Of a stretch of 64,000 bases of DNA, positions 26,001-37,872 are shown piece by piece. Source of the DNA: Nymphaea colorata (Eukaryota; Streptophyta; Magnoliopsida; Nymphaeales; Nymphaeaceae). Within the stretch, counting starts at the first letter, position 1, and each line of letters starts with the position of its first letter. The stretch covers positions 23,336,981-23,400,980 of the forward strand of contig NC_045147.1 of NCBI RefSeq assembly GCF_008831285.2, given 5' to 3'. Both the position numbers and the translations under genes were made by a program. Under the pieces are notes generated by a model. That model saw only the letters and a program-made list of their open reading frames with translations, made no database searches and was not told the DNA's origin.

Positions 26001-28090
26001 CTGTTTGCATCTGATATTACATTTATGGTGGGGCAAGTCTGCCATTTATGGTTGTTGCTAAGGCATATTTAGTAGATGAAGTTACTGTTACGTTTCCAAA
26101 ATTGAAGTAAAATACATTTTATTTCCTTATACAGATTATCATTCAAAATCAAAATGGTTGGGCCACACATCTCAAGAGACAGAACGCCCAGATTTAGGTA
26201 ATGCACATATTGTGGTCACTGGAGGCAGGGGTCTGAAAAATGCAGAGAATTTTAAACTAATTGAAAAGCTGGCAGACAAACTAGGTGCAGCTGGTATGAG
26301 TTCTGGGACTTTTGTATTTGCTTCTTTGTATATGATGCTGTCTGATGCTTAAAGCCCTAAACTTGTATTATTAGGTGCACAAATGCGATGCTCCTTAAGG
26401 GTGCTCTGTGTTTGAGATGTGCATGTGCTTACAAGTTTGATAGCCTTTTTTCCTCACTTACCAAACTAACATTGTATGTATTCAAGTCTGAATCTAGTAT
26501 CCTTTTGTTTGAAATGACCATTCCCCCACCCCCTCCCTCCATGTCCATGGCCTGATAATCAAAGATGGGTTTTAACTTTTAAGACAATTGTGTAATTATT
26601 GTATTCTTGTTAAGTATTTCAACTTTTGAACCCTGGACTTTACATTTACTAAGTATAAAGATAATTTTGGCCATTTCTGTAAGCGACCTATTTTAAGTAA
26701 TGAAGCTTTTAACAATTGGGAAAATGCAAATTGGTGATTGTGGTCCAAGCGACAGTATTTATTTCTGCAAACTGGAGCATGCCACTTCTTTTCCTTGCTG
26801 TGTATCCTGTGCAAGTTAGTGTGACCTCATTTTCTTGTTGCTTCGAAGAACTTTTCTAATTTGAGAGTTGTGATGTTGCACAGTTGGGGCAACTAGAGCT
26901 GCCGTTGATGCTGGATTTGTTCCAAATGAGTTACAGGTAGTCCTATCTTGGTTTCCCTTTAAACAACCCGCTTTTCATTGTCATCTTTAATGACATTTTT
27001 ATACTCAAATGCTTAGGTTGGCCAAACTGGAAAGATTGTTGCTCCAGAACTGTATCTTGCATTTGGAGTTTCAGGTGCAATCCAACATTTGGCAGGAATG
27101 AAGGATTCCAAGGTTATAGTTGCTGTAAATAAAGATGCAGACGCACCTATATTTCAGGTGGTCACAAAGTTATTGTTCTGTCATTTTCATGATTCTGTGA
27201 TAGATTTCATAAAAAGTGATGGATGGGGAGTGTACTAGTTGTGACTCCATCTGTATTAAAATACCATATATTATGTATTTTTTGTCTGAGTTTCTTATAA
27301 CAAAAATATCATTTTTCTTTCTTGGATGGTTAATAGTGTCTCAGGGTCATGTAGACTCACAGGTGCCTGTAATTAAAATGCAAGCGTTAAAAGTAATGTA
27401 GAGTGTGTTGTTTGGACGTTTTCAATCACAGGGAATCTAATTGTCTGTTCTCTTTTGTTTCAGAAAGAGCTGCTGTGATATTTTCATTCACAAGTATCCC
27501 TAGACCCTTAATTTTGTATTGCAGGGATGTTTGAGTTTTTTTTATTTTAGTTGCCTGCAAACTCTTAAGAATTAATTGGTAGTTTCTTCTCTTCCAAGGG
27601 TTTGATAACGACTTCACTTGGCCTTGTGGATAAGCTCTAATAGTTTCTGAACAATGTTCATCATCTGGTCATAGGAATGATCATGCACCAGGCATGAGGA
27701 ACTGATCTATCAAATCATAATGGTTTTGTTTATCTGTGACGTTTTGGAGCTATAGACCATTTTTGCACATTTATGGGGAGGCTAGAGAGATGCTGCTCCA
27801 TTCTAGTAGTATTATGAAATTTAGGTATTCTACCTGCAGACGTAGTTATACATCTTTCATTTTCCGAATATTTCTATTATGTGTGACCTGTTTCTCTCAT
27901 TTGTTCCTAAACCCCATTGGTTCGTGTATGCCCTGTGTGTTGAATTTTCATTTCGTTACCTCATTTCTTATGTCTTTGTTTCACTTGTCATTATTTGTTG
28001 TGTTGGTCACAGGTAGCTGATTACGGGCTTGTAGCAGACCTATTTCAGGTGATACCTGAGTTGATTGAGAAGCTCCCAGAAAGAAAGTAG
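23036..28090 (+). CDS. ETFA: Electron transfer flavoprotein subunit alpha, mitochondrial
   Basis: Mitochondrial matrix flavoprotein subunit. With ETF-beta it carries electrons from isovaleryl-CoA and D-2-hydroxyglutarate dehydrogenases to ETF:ubiquinone oxidoreductase during branched-chain amino acid and lysine breakdown. Exons: 23036-23122, 23935-24117, 24598-24809, 25309-25463, 26135-26293, 26884-26936, 27017-27157, 28013-28090. They total 1068 nt (355 aa), phases all consistent, and the length is close to plant relatives. The N-terminus ([17 protein letters not shown]) is Arg/Ser-rich and lacks acidic residues, as in a mitochondrial presequence; the mature start resembles [12 protein letters not shown]. 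The C-terminal FAD domain has VVTGGRGL (239-246) and the ETF-alpha signature [16 protein letters not shown] (295-310), then [11 protein letters not shown]. Exon 3 has two candidate donors 5 nt apart; only the downstream one (GTTTGA) keeps frame. Confidence 0.95.
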
Positions 28091-30623
28091 CCTCTATGTT
28101 TGTGTTTACGCAACTTCCTAATTATAGGAACATTGGGTGCTCCAAATTTTCAATTGGAAAATAACCAGAAGTCCAATAAGTGCATTCGAGCAGCTGGCAG
28201 ATGAAATATTTTAGCGATGAGCATCTAAAAGGGAGTACAGTGGGGGTCATTTATTTCTAACAGGGTTTCCTCCACCTTAGCCCAGAAGCAGGTGGGTGAG
28301 TTTGTTGATGAAAAACCAGCAAATTAACAGTGAGGTGGTGATCTCCACCATTTTGTTGAGGTTTCTGATAATGGTGACTCTCGTTGGAGTAATTTGGGTT
28401 GTAGCTCCTGTACTGCCACCATGAAGGTGGTTCTCATTGAATATTGAAAGTCACATTTTAAATTTTGTGGTTGGCCAATAAAGAAGAAGAAATAGCAAGG
28501 TCCTTTTTTTGAGTGATGATGGAACACATATCCTGGTCTCTATTTTTCACTTGTTAAACAGAGTGGTGATTGTTTCTCAATTTGACATAAGGCCATCTCC
28601 TCCATTCTTGTGCCTCCATGTGACATAAAAAGAATCTACGTGTAAGAGGTGGAAAAGGTGTACCAGCATATGAGATGTTCAGAGAATTGCTACTCAGAGC
28701 AGACCCAACCTGGTTGGGGCGAAAAGTTTGTGGCCATGGCGTCCTCCTCGATACCCAGTCCATGTATGCATGGACACCTATTAGCCTTGCTAAATGGTGC
28801 GTGGAGTTACAAGACATCTACCGTGGAAAGTAATTCAACATGTAAAATTGAAAGCCGCATGCTAAAATCAGCTGTGAAAAAATGAAGTTTTTCTGCATCC
28901 ACGGACAACTTTGCACAAGTAAAGCACTCAATGAATCACCGTGACCGTGTTTGGCAGTCTTGGATCTTAAATCTCTAGATCTCATGCGGCAGGGCAGACA
29001 ACCAACAGCCAAGGTTTATCAAACACGAGATCTTAGGTCAGACCTTAAGGCTTTAACTTAGCATTCATTCAGATTTAGTTTTGTATGACAAACAGTCCTA
29101 CTTAAAATCTGATTTGATTTACAGGGAAAGTGTCTCATAATGAATTGGAGGATCTCAAAATCTACTTACATGAGATTATCGACGTTTCTTGGGAGCGTAT
29201 GTTCATCCTCTTCTCAAGTAGTGTCAAACTCTTCTTTGTCTTATATTATACTACTCAATATCTACATCAAAACCCAACCAGAACATGGGTTTTGGTTTGT
29301 TGGTTTCTAAACCAAAACCTGGGGTTGAGTCTTTGCTTATGCTTGTTTACTTGTAAGGGAGTATCCTTTCATTGGTCTAACTATCATGTTTTGGGATTTT
29401 ATGTTTTGGGTGGTCGGCATTGGAATCCGTGTATACGACTTCGGCCATTCTATGCAAACAAGTTGAGATCATTCTCCTTTCTTACCTATACCCAATCCAA
29501 GCCATATCCTGCTGTATCTCGTGTCTTACGTGTCAAATTAAGATCATTAAAAAGTCAGGTAGATTTAACGGTTTGGATCGGGCCTGACTCAGACCCGATC
29601 CAAGCCATATCCTGTCCTGTCCCGTGTGACGTGTCGAAGCGGGTACACGACTTATTTCTGCTTCTTCTCGATCGAAAGCATCGCCGAGCAAAACGATGAT
29701 GAATATTTACTCAAGCTTCTTACACCATCTGCATAGAAAGGGAAAACTAAAAAGAACAACCCTATAATGCTCTGTTCTAATGGGCATGCAAATGTTTCAG
29801 CAAAAAACAGAAACAAGAATTCAATGCCACGAAAGACCAATACTTTTATCTCAACAAGATCAATCCAAAATCCAACGCAAAACTCAACAAAAGAGAACCA
29901 TAACAGTAGAAATGAAGGTAGCAAGATATAAAATTAAGAAATTAGGAATTCCCTGTGTAAACTTGAACATCGATCCAAAGAGGAACTCTTGCGGTCACTT
30001 AAACGGGTTGTTGCCTACCCGATTAACTTAACCTCAATTTATTAGTTTACCTATCGAATTATTTTCCAAAAAAAATGAGAATGGAAAATAGAGGAGACTC
30101 GAACCATGATGCTCACATCCATCCATCTCACTGGAAATGAAAATCCCATAAGTTCTCTCTCCAGCCATCAACAATGAATTCGAAGAGGTTGAGCCAACAA
30201 ACTCGCCGCATAGAGTATGCCTTGCTGGTCTAAAACATAGATGAACATAAGTTCCTAATTAAACAGCTCGTTTGGATCAGACCGATCAGATTTTTTTCTA
30301 ACTAGTGGCCGAAGAAACTGCTGAGATCTATTTCATTGGTTTGAAAACGAATGTGTGGCCCAATCCAAGCCTAGCAAAGATGGGTTAGGCAGTTTCATGC
30401 TAAACTATGCTAACATGTTCACTTTGGATATTGGATTCTTGATCTCCTCGATTTTAATGTTATTATCCGAGTGTAATGTCTTGAGATGCATCCCCTGTCC
30501 AATCGAAGGACATCAAGAACTTTTGATGTTTCCGGAATTTATTAAAGCATATGAAAGCTTCAGGGGTTTACAAGCCGCACATGAACAAGTAGAAATATAA
30601 CTCATTGCCCTCCTAACTCGAGC
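28091..30623. other. Intergenic between ETFA and tRNA-Gly
   Basis: No convincing gene. The first 200-400 bp should hold the ETFA 3' UTR. A diverged direct repeat (29,491-29,534 and 29,594-29,636) shares the word CCAAGCCATATCCTG. The open frame at 29,130-29,699 has no family resemblance and spans this repeat. Confidence 0.5.
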
Positions 30624-30694
30624 GCGCATCTGGTGTAGTGGTATCATAGTACCCTCCCACGGCACTGACCGGGGTTCGATTCCCCGGATGCGCA
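30624..30694 (+). tRNA. tRNA-Gly(CCC)
   Basis: A 71-nt sequence folds as a cloverleaf. The acceptor stem is GCGCATC/GATGCGC with discriminator A. The D arm is around GTGTAGTGGTATCAT. The anticodon loop CTCCCAC has anticodon CCC after T33. The variable loop is TGAC, and the T arm is CGGGG-TTCGATT-CCCCG. The internal promoter boxes are intact (A box TGGTGTAGTGG, B box GGTTCGATTCC). The anticodon stem GTACC/GGCAC has one A-C mismatch. The first run of five T residues downstream is at 30,750-30,754. It lies 305 bp upstream of the PPR gene, same strand. Confidence 0.93.
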
Positions 30695-30998
30695 ATCAAA
30701 AACAACAACGTGCCCTACTGGCAATGTTGATATGTCCATCTTAGAATTATTTTTGCCCCCTTTTTTTCCTTGCTTATGAATAAAAAAAAAAACTTGAGAA
30801 AGTATCTTAAAAGTATAAGAACAATTTTTATCAGTCCATCCTATTATTTCTTTTTGCTTACCTATGAACAAAAAAAAAAAACTTTCAAAATTAAGAAAGA
30901 GTATTTTAGAAGTATAAAAGCAATAACAATCCTTGAAATTTGGATCTCCCCAACTAAATCGGGTTAAAAAAGGGAGGGAAATGGATGCATAGCGAAGC

Positions 30999-32423
30999 AT
31001 GCCGTCACGTCTTCAGACAAGGAAGCTCTTGAAGACCAACGTATCTGATATCGAAGGAACGATTCTTCGTCTCTTGGTTGCCACTCCCTCTGCTCGAAGT
31101 CTTCAACAAATCCAAGCCCGAATCATCACCAGCAATCTCCAGGGCAATACAAGAGTCACCTCCCAATTCTTTCGACTCTGCGAGTTGCTCAAATGTCTGA
31201 AGGATGCTCTCAGATTTTTCCTCCAAATCCCCAAACCCCAAACCTTCATCTCCAACACCCTTATCCAAGCTTTCGCTCACAGTTCATCTCCCAAGTATTC
31301 CTTGTTGGTATTCGTTCATATGCTCAGAAATGGTGTTTCCGCGAACAATTTTACGTTCCCCTTCGTCCTCAAGGCTTGTTCCGACCTCAGACTGGTTTCT
31401 CATGGCGTTTCCGTGCATGCCAACATTATTAAGACCGGCCACCATTCTAAAGATCTCTATATTCAGAATTCGCTAACGGATTTTTACTGTTCTTGTGGCG
31501 ATGTAGCAACTGCACGCAAGTTATTTGATGAAATGCCTCAACGAGATGTTGTTTCTTGGACAACCTTGATTTCCGGCTACGCTAAGAATGAGAGGTTCGT
31601 CGATGCAGTCTTTCTTTTCAAGACGATGCAGCTTGCTGGTGTGACTCCTAATGCTGTAACAATGGTGAATGCACTATCTGCATGCGCGCAGTCAGGCGAA
31701 TTATGGGTAGGCTGTCAGGTCCACAAGCTTATAAGAGAACAGAAGATGAAGTTGGATGTGATCTTGGGGACATCCTTAATCAATATGTATGCCAAATGTG
31801 GGAGAATCGAGATGGGTATGAAGGTTTTCAACTCGATGCCGGAGAAGAATGTCTTCACGTGGAACGCTGTCATTAACGGGCTAGCCATGGCAGATTCTGG
31901 AAAGCGAGCCATTTCTTTGTTTTACAGAATGGAGGAAGCAGGTGTGAGACCAGATGAAGTGACACTAATTGGAGCTCTATGTGCCTGTAGTCATGCGGGC
32001 ATGGTACAAGAGGGTTGCCGGATTTTCCAAACGATGACCAGAAAATATGGGGTGTTGCCGGGGATCAAGCACTATGGTTGCATGGTTGATCTTCTTAGTC
32101 GAGCTGGCTTCATTGAGGAAGCTTATGAAACTGCAAAAAACATGCCTTATGAGCCCAATGCCGTCATCTGGGGAGCACTATTGGGGGGTTGCAGAGTCAA
32201 TGGTGATCTGGAACTTAGTGAAGTTGCTGCGAGGAGACTGGTGGAATTGGAGCCATGGAATGGTGCTTATATCGCTGTTCTGTCTAGATTGTATGCAGAG
32301 CTGGGTAGATGGGATGATGCTGAGAAGTTAAGGACGTTGATGATAAAAGGGAGAGCAATGAAGGACCCTGGATGCAGCTTATTTATTGAAGCAGCAAACT
32401 CATCTCCTGTTATTTGTCTATGA
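30999..32423 (+). CDS. Pentatricopeptide repeat protein, PLS class, E subgroup
   Basis: Intronless open frame of 474 aa, the usual structure for plant PPR genes. Tandem 35-residue-like repeats run from about residue 80. Typical phrases include NTLIQAFAHS, DVVSWTTLISGYAKN, GTSLINMYAKCGRIEMG, NVFTWNAVINGLAM and GIKHYGCMVDLLSRAG. The end (VIWGALLGGC, ELEPWNGAYIAVLSRLYAELGRWDDAEKLRTLM, DPGCSLFIE) is the E1/E2 motif region. There is no DYW deaminase domain. Members of this group bind organelle RNA sequence-specifically, mostly for C-to-U editing with a partner deaminase. The organelle cannot be fixed: the N-terminus (MPSRLQTRKLLKTN) is basic but short. The RNA target is unknown. Many plant PPR genes cannot be paired with an orthologue by eye, so no symbol is given. 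Confidence 0.92.
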   Translation: MPSRLQTRKLLKTNVSDIEGTILRLLVATPSARSLQQIQARIITSNLQGNTRVTSQFFRLCELLKCLKDALRFFLQIPKPQTFISNTLIQAFAHSSSPKYSLLVFVHMLRNGVSANNFTFPFVLKACSDLRLVSHGVSVHANIIKTGHHSKDLYIQNSLTDFYCSCGDVATARKLFDEMPQRDVVSWTTLISGYAKNERFVDAVFLFKTMQLAGVTPNAVTMVNALSACAQSGELWVGCQVHKLIREQKMKLDVILGTSLINMYAKCGRIEMGMKVFNSMPEKNVFTWNAVINGLAMADSGKRAISLFYRMEEAGVRPDEVTLIGALCACSHAGMVQEGCRIFQTMTRKYGVLPGIKHYGCMVDLLSRAGFIEEAYETAKNMPYEPNAVIWGALLGGCRVNGDLELSEVAARRLVELEPWNGAYIAVLSRLYAELGRWDDAEKLRTLMIKGRAMKDPGCSLFIEAANSSPVICL

Positions 32424-33763
32424 TGATAACTAGACATATATTTTGAAAGAGAATTGCTCTCTCATTTGGCCATTTTGTGTCTCCTTCCTTCTGTTTGATG
32501 TTTCAGCAAAGGTGTAAAGCTCCGGACTTCTAGCCCAAATTATTGCCTTGAATTTCAGGTGGCAAACGCAGGTTGAGCTTTGCTACGGCTGGTCCAAATT
32601 TCAAAATTACAAAACTGGTTTTTTTTTTTTAATAAAGGAAAGCATACTAAATTATTGATAAGTGGTTGTCAGCATCTTCCGATTGTTACTCTTCGCCTTT
32701 GCAAAATTGTCAAAATACAGGAAGGATTTTTGTTGTTAATGAGAAAAAAGGGAAGATCAGGTTTAGAGTCTTTAGACAATTGGGAGTCAGGCAAATTATG
32801 CCAGATTCTCACTTCTTCCTTATGATAATCATGGAGTATACTTCTAAATGTGCGAAATAAAAATGTTCTCATTTAAAAGGTCAATTTCAAGTAAAATGTA
32901 TAGAAGCAACGTTATTGTATGCAACTTGTTCCTTTCTTTGTGTCTAAATCTGTTCGTCATCAAACATGAGATACTAAGAGCCTTCAGTAGGTGAGAACGT
33001 GAAAGGAAGGTACTTTCACACTTCACAGTGAAGGTACGCAGTGGGAATCCCAAGGTTCAAAATTATCATCTGCCAACTTGAAGAGAACTTTCACACCAAG
33101 GAATCTAATCAAATTGACGAAGTATGAAATATTTTTTTCACACCAAAGAACAAAAATTGAGGGTCGAGATTGTAAGTTCCTTGAAAGGAGATTTGGCAGA
33201 ATATAATCTTACATGATGTGCGGATACCCACGTGGAGATTCAATCCTCTTTGCTTCTTTCTTTTCCTCATAGATCAATGTGCACCTATTTTTTTTTGATA
33301 AACTAACTTTTTTCAAGAAAGTTACTTTAAATAATACATCAGCGTGGAGTCAAAAGTAAAGTATTTAATGGTTAAGTAATAGTTTAAGTTTCAGCAATTT
33401 CTTCTGGCTAGTACCAACACCAAGCTCTATCTAATGCACCTTTATTCAGTCCTCTCCTGCAAAGGACTGCAAATGGGTCCAATTGACGTATGAATATTTG
33501 TCATGTTTGCTATACTGGACCCAATTGCAGCCCAAATTCCAATGCCTATTTCTCTTATCTGAACTGTTTGCGTCACAGTTGCAAGTTGTGCTTCCTATAT
33601 CCACGCGTTATTAAATAAAGGATTGTTCAACTTTATGGACATTTAAAATGTTTAGGGGCCATGTGCTCACCAATTGAAATCTTTAACATAAAGTCATTAA
33701 TTTTTGTGATCTTGGGTCCTTGACAGAGGAGTGGGCCTCAAAGTCTAAGAGAGTGAATAAGTC

Positions 33764-33845
<82 letters not shown>

Positions 33846-36600
33846 TGCCGGATGTTGTTGGATGACTGAAAAAATAAAAAACTAGTGTTGAAAGCATAGT
33901 AAACTATTGCTAAAAGCACTATGGAAGATTGTTTCACCATAAACCATCAATAATGTCATGCACACTTTAAGACAAATACAATCCAATTTTAGGCTGTCAA
34001 AGCGGGTTTGTGTGATCGAAGAGTACTCATAAATCGTTTTTTCTCCTCTTTTCTGAATGCATTTATTTTTTTTTCAAATACAAATTTTTATGAACTCTGA
34101 CCTCAAAGCGCCAAGTTAAGAATGATAAACGAAGGTGGGAGCAATTTGTCAACGTTGTTATGAAAGAGAGAAATCTGTCAACAGCATATAAGATCGGGAT
34201 CAGTATGGAAGATGCTTAAACCTTTGCTTAAAACTCATGTTATCATTATAAAAGAACAAAACAGGATTCAACAGCTAGCATGCAGCAAATGAAACTTGTT
34301 TAACACATACCAACGTTTAAATTCGTGAAAAATGAAAGACACTATAAGTACAGTCTGAACTTGAACAATTTACTTACTATGAATATTCACTGTTGAACAT
34401 TTAATGAATATATATATATATATATCAAGTAAATATAAAAGAATTATGATCAAACGGGAATTTTTTGTCAAAATATGTAGATCGAATTTAACGTTAAATA
34501 ACTCCGTAAAAAATAATACCAAGTTAGTTAATTAACTGACATTACCACGATTCTATAAATTAAGATAACTCTCCTTTTCCACATGTTTCAAAAATATCAC
34601 AATATACATCATTATGATTCTTCATTTTACTGGGCAGTACCCAAAATAAAAGTATCATTTCAAACATGTTTCTTTTTCTATTTATTACTCAGAGCAAGTG
34701 AAATCTCCGCTTGATTTGCCCGATGACTATGTTCATATGCGTTGATTCACAGTTTTTCTACTTTTTAAATCAATGAGTCCCCCGCACTTAAAAGGTAACT
34801 TTGGATCCAAACTGCCTGCTTGTTGAGACGCAAAAAGATTAACGGCACTGAACCCGTGGGACCCGCCATTGTACAATGAACATTTTACAAAAAAAAAATC
34901 AATAAAATGATGAAAATAAGCTTTAATTTTAAAAATAAAACCCTAACAATTTTGGTTTCAAGCGAAGGAAGGGACAAAACAAGCAACTACTTTACCAGTC
35001 TTTTTTATAAATCCTTCAAGATTTCTCACAATATTCAATAAAATTTTACAACAACAGTTTACCTCAATGCGAAGCGAGCCTCTTATATCATATACGGGGT
35101 GTTATAGAGAATTATAAAGTGAGCTTCCTCCTAAAGAAAAAAAAGCATTGGGACGTGCATTTCCATAAATGACACATAACTTGCTCGATAATTATTTGAA
35201 ATCCAGTATGTTTTTATTGTTCTTTCTTTAGAAAGGGTAAGCATGAAAAGTTGGCGATGGGCGTTGACATGCTTTTGATCCTTATCTCATGAGCTACATA
35301 TTGTCGTTCTCTCAATCATTGATGAGTGCGTAGCACCTTGTTTTCCACACATACCACCAGCCACCCGAAGAAAGTAATGGCCAATTTTAGATTATTTTGA
35401 AAGCAGTTTATTAGCATTTTCATTTTAAAATTTTAAGAACGGATTTTACACAAAACCTTCCTTCAAGCAACAAGAACAGCTAATTTGTATGTGATTATTT
35501 GGATCATAACTCAACTATCTTTCTACCAAATTAATTTTTCAAAAAACTTACAAAAAGTCATCCGGTGGTGGAGCATTTTCATATTTGAAGATGTCATTTG
35601 TGAATTCGTTTCACATTTTATGTTACATAATAGCGGCTCTTTTTAAAATTTCGACAAAAAAAATATATTGCGACTCTCTTTAATAATATTTTTTTTTTCA
35701 CTCAGGCACCTGGCCGAACCTAGCTACGCTGCCTCGAATTTCGACATCGTGGTTGAATTGGATTCGCCATGTAGAAGAGAAGAAAAGAATGGTGGTTTGA
35801 CCAAAACAAAAGAAAAAGAAAAAAAAAGTAGATAAGTTGAGAATGGAAGCAGCGCAAATACTTTATAAAGTTTTATTCTTTCAAAGTCCAAAGTTGAAGT
35901 TTTCCATTGGAAGGGTCTGAAACCAATCTAAAGCAGATAAAACTTGGTTTTGTGTTTAAAACCATATTCTCATATTTGAGAACCGTGAATTTGAGATCTA
36001 AACGAGAAAAAAAAAAAAAGAGGATCTTAAGTGTAGCTAGACATAAATATAAAGACAAAAATGTACGCAATTCACGTTTAAGTACAGTAATCTTTGAAAC
36101 AAAAAAACAAATAAACAGTAATCCAACTGATGTCCAAGAAAGTACTTTTCTTGCCCTTTCAATTCGGACCCGATCAGGACACGTACTCAGATCCAATTCT
36201 TACCCGACTCTTTAAGGTGCGGTGGGCCCCCCAACTTGTCCTGGAACTTCCGGGTACGTTCGGATGTTGCGTTGCGCTTCATGAAAACCCGACGCCGGAC
36301 GCAAAATATGCTATGCCCCTTCCAAGAGACGACGGGCAAAAGGGAACTATTCTTGACATTCTGGTGAGTTTCAAGAATAAGCCGCGCCCTCGCCTCGTAT
36401 CCATAAGACGAGTTTTACGGACGATAAGAGGTGGCAGCTGAATAATTAAAGGACTTGACGTTAAGGTGGGCAGATCGGTAACGGTTACGGGTTATAGTGG
36501 CCAATTCAGGAGGCAGAAATGGAATTTTTTGATTTTAGTGGGGGTGATATGGTAAATTGAAAACTCCAAATAGAAGTGCGCTTCTGCCGTCCACCGCTGT
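32424..36600. other. Intergenic between the PPR gene and the mitochondrial carrier
   Basis: 4.2 kb of AT-rich sequence with no recognisable gene. It holds a compound CT/AT microsatellite (33,762-33,843), a short AT run near 34,400, and the carrier promoter at the right. Open frames at 35,873-36,441 on both strands overlap each other and show no family resemblance. Confidence 0.55.
33762..33843. repeat. Compound (CT)n(AT)n microsatellite
   Basis: CT repeats (33,762-33,800, one interruption) run directly into AT repeats to 33,843. Confidence 0.97.
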
Positions 36601-36642
36601 GCCGGTGGCGTGGCACTCGCTGCCCGCAACATTCTCCTCATT

Positions 36643-36978
36643 AGAGAGAGAGAGAGAGAGAGAGAGGGAGAAGGGAGACCGAGGTCGTGTTTTGGTTGGG
36701 GTTGGGAGGTCGTTGGTCGTATTTGTTGGGCTAGCCCCCTCCCTTCCCCTCTCTGTGCCAGAGAGAGAGAGAGAGACAGAAAGAGGGAAGAAATTTGGTC
36801 GACTTCTTGCTTCCTCTTCTTCAGTTCCCATTGCCTTTTCTTTCTCTTTGTAATGCTGAACCCGTGAAAACGCTCACCAATGGCTAGCTTCTTCCTCTGC
36901 CGATTCAGGTGAGCGTCGACGCCTAATCTTTCTCTCTTTCTTTCTATCCATCTCTCTCTCCCTCTCTCTCTCTCTCAG
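36643..36978 (+). promoter_or_regulatory. GA/CT-rich leader region of the mitochondrial carrier gene
   Basis: GA runs at about 36,643-36,667 and 36,761-36,790 and CT runs at 36,938-36,978 surround a GTGAGC splice donor at 36,909, so this is likely the 5' UTR exon and start of a leader intron. GAGA-type repeats near transcription starts are common in plants. An ATG at 36,886 in good context opens a short upstream frame across the donor. Confidence 0.45.
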
Positions 36979-37872
36979 GTGTAATCTGTTTTTGAGGTGC
37001 TCTGATTTGGTTTAGATTGCATCCAGGTTAGGTGGAAAGAGTTATTTTCCTGTTTCTTTTTAGGTCTCTTTTCTTTCTATCGTTCGATTGTGTCGGATAG
37101 GGGATTATGTGTGTTTAGTTAAGTTTGACTCCATTGTCACATTATTAGAAGTTTGGATCATTTACCGGAATGAAAGCTGAGTTAGGTTTTTTCTTAACTA
37201 CTTCGCTTGTAGGCTTTTATGTGCTGGCAATCGGAGCGCATTAAAGATTGATTCTCGACGAAGTAGCATTGTAATTGCAAAAGGAAAGAACGCGGGCCCG
37301 GTTGTTCTTGGCTAGGTTTGGGAGAAAACAGAAGAATTGCGGTGTTGATAGGAAACTTAGAAATCTATGTGAAATTGTTGATGCTTTTCTTGCTGTTTTT
37401 TGATTTTGAGAGGAGAGAGTCTGTTCGTTCATCGGCTAAGTTTCCTTTGAAAAGGAGACAATCGCTGCATTCTGGATCGTCGTCTATCCTGTTTGCGGTT
37501 CCGGTGTTGCGTTTTGAATATCAGGTCGCTCGCGTAGACACGGCTAGAAGGACGCAACTAATCATTCTTGTGCAATTCTCTGTTAAAAAACACAGTATAT
37601 AGGGGACGCGAAGTGGAGATAGGATAGAATGATAGATTGTACCTGTCACTTATCTTAGGTCCGTTCTTGTTCGGAACTTTCTTCAATCTTGAGGGAACCA
37701 CTGGTAATGTGTAGAATGATTCCAGCATGATTCATCAGGAAATTCCTCATTCGTGGTTCTTGTTCTTGTTATTTTTTCATTTTCGTTTTTTTTTTTTTCT
37801 CTTTGTTTGATTATTGAAGAGGTTCATTAGGTGCTTGGTTTTGGCATTTGAACTAGATAGTAGATTTTGGTA

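Noticed and set aside
29130-29699. 189-codon plus-strand frame
   Set aside because: Spans a local direct repeat, no family resemblance, no splice or start support.
36535-36867. Overlapping Glu-Arg and Leu-Ser repeat frames on both strands
   Set aside because: Caused by GA/CT repeats in the carrier leader.
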